A stretch of 8,273 nucleotides of DNA. Origin: Candidatus Caccousia avistercoris (GTDB lineage: Bacteria; Bacillota; Clostridia; Oscillospirales; Acutalibacteraceae). The notes beneath the pieces were generated by a model. It made no database searches. It was not told the origin of the DNA and saw nothing but the letters and a program-made list of their open reading frames with translations. The position numbers and the translations under genes were made by a program. The stretch spans positions 1 through 8,273 of the forward strand of contig DVMK01000228.1 of the NCBI GenBank assembly GCA_018715025.1. The letters run 5' to 3'. Below, in pieces: positions 5,148 to 8,273 of this stretch; positions within the stretch are counted from its first letter, which is position 1, and every line of letters starts with the position of its first letter.

Positions 5148-5780
5148 ATGCAAAAAGGTATCATCGGCAAGAAGATCGGCATGACGCAGATCTTCGACGA
5201 AAAGGGAAACGTGGTCCCGGTTACTGTCATTGAGGCCGGCCCCTGCGTGGTGACGCAGAAAAAGACCGTGGAAAACGACGGCTACGACGCCGTTCAGCTG
5301 GGCTACGGCGACATGAAGGCTTCCCGCGTGACGAAGCCCATGAAGGGCCACTTCGACAAGGGCGACGTCGCCCCCAAGAAGAAGCTGCAGGAATTCCGCC
5401 TGGACGACACCTCCGCCCTGAACGTGGGCGACCTGGTGAAGGCCGACGTGTTCGCCGCAGGCGACAAGGTGGACGTGCAGGGCACCAGCAAGGGCAAGGG
5501 CTACGCCGGCGCCATCAAGCGCTGGAACCAGCACCGCCTGCGTGAAACCCACGGCACCGGCCCTGTGGCCCGCCACGCCGGTTCCAACGGCCCGGTTTCC
5601 GATCCTTCCCGTGTGTTCCCCGGCAAGCACCTGCCCGGCCACTTGGGCGCCGAGACAGTCACCGTTCAGAACCTGACGGTTGTGAAGGTAGACGCAGAAA
5701 ACAACCTGATCGCGGTCAAGGGCGCCGTCCCCGGCCCCAACGGCGGCTATGTTGCCATCGTTGACAGCGTCAAAGCGTAA
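5148..5780 (+). CDS. rplC: 50S ribosomal protein L3
   Basis: The protein has 210 residues, the usual bacterial length. The start MQKGIIGKKIGMTQIFDE (1-18) is a standard L3 signature. VTVIEAGPCVV (25-35) and the C-terminal SRVFPGKHLPGHLG (154-167) and VTVQNL (171-176) complete the match. L3 binds near the 3' end of 23S rRNA, starts assembly of the large subunit, and reaches towards the peptidyl transferase centre with its central extension (about 113-165). That extension reads KRWNQHRLRETHGTGPV (124-140), where Bacillus-type L3 usually has a KRHG...GPMSHGS pattern. The start at 5148 sits 7 nt after TAGGAGG (5134-5140). An in-frame ATG at 5103 would add 15 unlike residues and lies before the binding site. 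Confidence 0.96.
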   Translation: MQKGIIGKKIGMTQIFDEKGNVVPVTVIEAGPCVVTQKKTVENDGYDAVQLGYGDMKASRVTKPMKGHFDKGDVAPKKKLQEFRLDDTSALNVGDLVKADVFAAGDKVDVQGTSKGKGYAGAIKRWNQHRLRETHGTGPVARHAGSNGPVSDPSRVFPGKHLPGHLGAETVTVQNLTVVKVDAENNLIAVKGAVPGPNGGYVAIVDSVKA

Positions 5781-5797
5781 GGGAAGGAGGAATACGA

Positions 5798-6421
5798 ATG
5801 CCTAAGGTAGCAGTACTTGATATGGCCGGTAAAGAGGTCGGCAGCATCGACCTTTCCGAGTCCGTATTCGGGATTGAACCCAACAAGAGCGTTATGCTCC
5901 ACATGGTAAAGAATTTCCTGGCCAACCAGCGCCAGGGCACACAGTCCGCCCTGACCCGTTCTGAGGTTTCCGGCGGCGGCAAGAAGCCCTGGAGGCAGAA
6001 GGGCACCGGCCACGCACGGCAGGGCTCCACCCGGGCGCCCCAGTGGACCCACGGCGGCATTGTGTTCGCGCCCAAGCCGCGGGACTACAGCTACACCGTA
6101 AACAAGAAGGTGCGCCGCCTGGCCATGAAGTCCGCGTTCTCCGCCAAGGTTGCGGAAAACGACATGATTGTGCTGGACGCCATCAAAATGGACGAGTACA
6201 AGACAAAGACCATCGCCGCCATGCTGAAGGCTGTCGGCTCTGCGAAGAAGGCCCTCATCGTTCTGCCTGAGGTGGACGAGAAGGTCATCGCTTCCGCCGC
6301 CAACATCCCCGGCGTAAAGACGGCCCAGGTCAACACCTTAAACGTGTACGACATTCTGAACGCCGACAAGTTCATTGTGGTGAAGGATGCCGTCGCTAAA
6401 ATCGAGGAGGTGTATGCGTAA
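5798..6421 (+). CDS. rplD: 50S ribosomal protein L4
   Basis: The protein has 207 residues. The extended loop that lines the exit tunnel is clear: KKPWRQKGTGHARQGSTRAP (62-81), the region where macrolide-resistance changes are known in other bacteria. Nothing in it looks like a known resistance change. The core (VRRLAMKSAFSAK and onward from about 105) is typical. In E. coli L4 also represses its own operon through the S10 leader. If that role holds here, it would act on the attenuator-like leader at 4468-4755. The start follows GGAAGGAGG (5782-5790) by 7 nt. Only 17 nt separate it from rplC. Its stop TAA shares its last base with the rplW start codon, so the two genes are translationally coupled. 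Confidence 0.97.
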   Translation: MPKVAVLDMAGKEVGSIDLSESVFGIEPNKSVMLHMVKNFLANQRQGTQSALTRSEVSGGGKKPWRQKGTGHARQGSTRAPQWTHGGIVFAPKPRDYSYTVNKKVRRLAMKSAFSAKVAENDMIVLDAIKMDEYKTKTIAAMLKAVGSAKKALIVLPEVDEKVIASAANIPGVKTAQVNTLNVYDILNADKFIVVKDAVAKIEEVYA

Positions 6422-6711
6422 TGGCAGCCCAGGATATTATTGTGCGCCCCATCATCACAGAAAAAAGCATGGCCGGCATTGGCATGAAGAAGTACACCTT
6501 CGAGGTAGCCAAGGACGCCACCAAGATTGATATTGCCAGAGCCGTGGAAGAGCTCTTCGGCGTGAAGGTTCAGAAGGTCAACACCCTGCACGTGCGCGGG
6601 CATCTGCGCCGCCAGGGCCGCTACGAGGGCTACACCCCCTCCTGGAAAAAGGCCGTCGTCACCCTCACGGAAGAGAGCAAGACCATCGAGTTCTTTGAAG
6701 GCATGATGTAA
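6421..6711 (+). CDS. rplW: 50S ribosomal protein L23
   Basis: The protein has 96 residues, the common length for L23. It opens with AAQDIIVRPIITEKSMAG (2-19), which holds the family's V-R-P-I-I-T-E-K-S motif. VEELFGVKVQKVNTLHVRG (42-60) follows, the strand-turn that contacts 23S rRNA domain III. L23 sits at the tunnel exit and is the docking site for trigger factor and the signal recognition particle. The ATG overlaps the rplD stop by 1 nt. Its Shine-Dalgarno GAGGAGGT (6404-6411) lies inside the end of rplD with 9 nt of spacing. The 118-nt gap after this gene is unusually long for this operon and is heavily structured. Confidence 0.97.
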   Translation: MAAQDIIVRPIITEKSMAGIGMKKYTFEVAKDATKIDIARAVEELFGVKVQKVNTLHVRGHLRRQGRYEGYTPSWKKAVVTLTEESKTIEFFEGMM

Positions 6712-6712
6712 G

Positions 6713-6817
6713 CCGGGGAACCCCCTGGAATACGAAGCTTAGTTTGGCGGGGCCCCGCGGCCCGGCCAAAGGCATGGATGGGGGGCCGGCATCCCCCCGC
6801 AAAGCCATCATGAGGAG
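6713..6817 (+). promoter_or_regulatory. Structured rplW-rplB spacer with three GC-rich hairpins next to the rplB ribosome binding site
   Basis: Three hairpins follow each other. The first is CCGGGG/CCCTGG (6713-6718/6723-6728). The second has 12-nt arms 6743-6754 and 6759-6770, running from TTTGG to CCAAA with one G-G mismatch and a 4-nt loop. In the third, six G (6780-6785) face six C (6793-6798). As an alternative or extension, CATGGATGG (6773-6781) pairs with CCATCATG (6805-6812) with one bulge. This last arm touches the rplB Shine-Dalgarno GAGGAG (6812-6817). That site sits 12 nt before the ATG, longer than at the neighbouring genes. No T run follows, so these are not intrinsic terminators on the + strand. 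Confidence 0.55.
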
Positions 6818-6829
6818 TGTGAAACCAGA

Positions 6830-7663
6830 ATGCCTATTATCAACTATAAACCGAACACGGCTGCCCGGCGCAATATGTCCGTGACGGATTATTCCGAATT
6901 GTCCAAGGTGGCCCCTGAAAAGAGCCTCCTGACCCCCTTGAACCACAAGTCCGGCCGCAACAGCTACGGCCGCATCACCGTCCGCCACCGGGGCGGCGGC
7001 AACCGCAGAAAGTACCGCCTCATCGACTTCAAGCGCCAGAAGGCCGGCGTGAAGGCCACCGTACAGACCATCGAGTACGACCCCAACCGCTCCGCCTTCA
7101 TCGCCCTCGTTCAGTATGAGGACGGCGAGAAGCGCTACATCATCGCCCCCAACGGCCTGAAGGTCGGCGACGTGGTGGTGTCCGGCGAAGGCGCCGACAT
7201 TAAGCCCGGCAACGCTCTGCCCCTGGGCAGCATTCCGGTAGGTACCTTCATCCACAACGTAGAGCTGTACCCCGGCAAGGGCGCCCAGCTGGCCCGCGCG
7301 GCCGGCAACATGGCCCAGCTCATGGCAAAGGAGAACGGCATGGCCCTGCTGCGGCTGCCCTCCGGCGAGCTGCGGAACGTGAGCGTTTCCTGCATGGCCA
7401 CCATTGGCCAGGTGAGCAACATTGACCACGAGAACGTGAAAATCGGCAAGGCCGGCCGTAAGCGCCACATGGGCTGGCGGCCCACCGTGCGCGGCTCCGT
7501 TATGAACCCCAACGACCACCCCCACGGCGGCGGCGAGGGCAAGAGCCCCATCGGCCACCCCGGCCCGGTTACTCCCTGGGGCAAGCCCGCTCTCGGCTAC
7601 AAGACTCGTGCCCACCACAACCGCTCCGATAAGTTTATCGTGAAGCGCAGGAACGGCAAATAA
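6830..7663 (+). CDS. rplB: 50S ribosomal protein L2
   Basis: The protein has 277 residues, the normal length. The N-terminal SGRNSYGRITVRHRGGGNRR (41-60), the middle PVGTFIHNVELYPGKGAQLARAAG (136-159) and the C-terminal GSVMNPNDHPHGGGEGKSPIG (222-242) are all standard. The last includes the histidine (about residue 230, in NDHPHGG) that corresponds to E. coli His229, important for peptidyl transfer and subunit joining. L2 is a primary 23S rRNA binder needed for 30S-50S association. The start at 6830 lies 12 nt after GAGGAG (6812-6817), a rather long spacing, and behind a stem-rich spacer. Initiation here may therefore be weaker or controlled. A 26-nt gap leads to rpsS. Confidence 0.97.
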   Translation: MPIINYKPNTAARRNMSVTDYSELSKVAPEKSLLTPLNHKSGRNSYGRITVRHRGGGNRRKYRLIDFKRQKAGVKATVQTIEYDPNRSAFIALVQYEDGEKRYIIAPNGLKVGDVVVSGEGADIKPGNALPLGSIPVGTFIHNVELYPGKGAQLARAAGNMAQLMAKENGMALLRLPSGELRNVSVSCMATIGQVSNIDHENVKIGKAGRKRHMGWRPTVRGSVMNPNDHPHGGGEGKSPIGHPGPVTPWGKPALGYKTRAHHNRSDKFIVKRRNGK

Positions 7664-7689
7664 GGCGTGCGGAAAGGAGCTTACGAATT

Positions 7690-7968
7690 ATGAGCAGAAG
7701 CTTGAAGAAGGGTCCTTATGTACAGCCTGTGCTGCTCAAGAGGATTCAGGAAATGAATGCTGCCAACGAAAAGAAGATCGTCAAGACCTGGAGCAGGGCT
7801 TCTATGATTTTCCCGGATTTCGTCGGCCATACCATCGCGGTCCACGACGGCCGCAAGCATGTTCCGGTTTATGTCACTGAGGATATGGTGGGCCACAAGC
7901 TGGGCGAGTTCGCCCCCACCAGGACCTTCAAGGGCCATGCCGGTTCTAAAACGACAGGGTCTAAGTAA
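7690..7968 (+). CDS. rpsS: 30S ribosomal protein S19
   Basis: The protein has 92 residues, the usual length. SRSLKKGPYV (2-11), KTWSRASMIFPDFVGHTIAVHDGRKHVPVYV (32-62, read in parts) and MVGHKLGEFAPTRTFKGH (66-83) are the three conserved blocks of the family. S19 sits in the 30S head beside S13 and takes part in contacts with the A-site tRNA and the B1a bridge. The ATG lies 10 nt after AAGGAG (7674-7679). A 21-nt gap leads to rplV. The glycine- and lysine-rich tail is normal. Nothing odd was seen. Confidence 0.97.
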   Translation: MSRSLKKGPYVQPVLLKRIQEMNAANEKKIVKTWSRASMIFPDFVGHTIAVHDGRKHVPVYVTEDMVGHKLGEFAPTRTFKGHAGSKTTGSK

Positions 7969-7989
7969 CGGCCGAAAGGAGTGTATAGC

Positions 7990-8273
7990 ATGGAATCTAG
8001 GGCTATTTTGAAGTATGCCCGCATTTCTCCCCGCAAGGTGTCCATCGTGCTGGATCTCATCCGCAACAAGCCTGCGGACGTGGCAATGGCCATTCTCAAG
8101 CATACGCCGAAGGCCGCCTGCGAGTACCTGGAAAAGCTTTTGAAGTCGGCTGTGGCCAACGCGGAAAACAACCACAACATGGACGTTTCCAAACTGTACG
8201 TGGCGGAATGCTTCGTGTGTCCGGGTCCTACCCTCAAGCGCATTCGTCCCAGAGCCCAGGGCCGCGCGTATCG
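7990..8273 (+). CDS. rplV: 50S ribosomal protein L22, 3' end cut by the window
   Basis: The visible part has 94 full codons and two bases of another (an Arg). MESRAILKYARISPRKVSIVL (1-21, with the R-I-S-P-R-K core at 11-16) and LKSAVANAENNHNMD (51-65) identify L22. The last visible stretch, LKRIRPRAQGRAY (82-94), is the beginning of the beta-hairpin loop that lines the exit tunnel beside L4. The typical protein is about 110-115 residues, so only a short tail is missing. The ATG lies 8 nt after AAAGGAG (7975-7981). By gene-order convention rpsC should follow just beyond the window. Confidence 0.95.
   Translation, partial: MESRAILKYARISPRKVSIVLDLIRNKPADVAMAILKHTPKAACEYLEKLLKSAVANAENNHNMDVSKLYVAECFVCPGPTLKRIRPRAQGRAY

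Noticed and set aside
1..8273. CRISPR array, tRNA or rRNA genes, insertion sequences, phage genes
   Set aside because: No regularly spaced direct repeats, no tRNA cloverleaf or rRNA blocks, and no transposase or integrase reading frame were seen.

Overview
The window looks like a piece of chromosome from a GC-rich, gut-type member of the Clostridia, most like Oscillospiraceae/Ruminococcaceae. This is inferred from protein style and gene order, not from a database search. The pointers are strong AGGAGG ribosome binding sites before nearly every gene, sigma-A type promoters lying in short AT-rich islands, the Gram-positive order rpsJ-rplC-rplD-rplW-rplB-rpsS-rplV, and a DUF6020-type membrane protein. 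All credible genes are on the + strand. The many long minus-strand reading frames are shadows of GC-rich codon use.

Layout. (1) Bases 1-382 hold no convincing gene. Bases 98-355 carry eight consecutive inverted repeats, probably a dispersed intergenic repeat element or a structured RNA. (2) A consensus-like promoter (383-411) is followed by a roughly 240-nt leader with a strong intrinsic terminator (470-503). This leads to a two-gene unit: a GtrB/DPM1-like polyprenyl-phosphate glycosyltransferase (658-1578), overlapped by 11 nt by a 598-residue multi-pass membrane protein that looks like a DUF6020/GT-C type enzyme (1568-3364). They plausibly form a lipid-linked sugar donor synthase plus a membrane acceptor glycosyltransferase. 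(3) An AT-rich promoter region leads to a 287-residue lipoprotein with a possible DUF3298-like (RsiV/PdaC-type) domain (3518-4381). (4) A promoter with an upstream A-rich tract and a roughly 290-nt leader precede the S10 ribosomal protein operon: rpsJ, rplC, rplD, rplW, rplB, rpsS and the start of rplV, which is cut by the window end.

The coding content is mostly conventional. The more interesting signals are in the RNA. The S10 leader can fold into three mutually exclusive pairings ending in a terminator, which is the layout of an attenuator. The rplW-rplB spacer (118 nt) carries two or three GC-rich hairpins, the last of which touches the rplB Shine-Dalgarno. The rpsJ-rplC spacer has two competing pairings. 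The glycosyltransferase leader combines a terminator with a segment complementary to the gene's own Shine-Dalgarno. None of these matched a regulatory RNA class I recognise by eye; a covariance search was not possible here.
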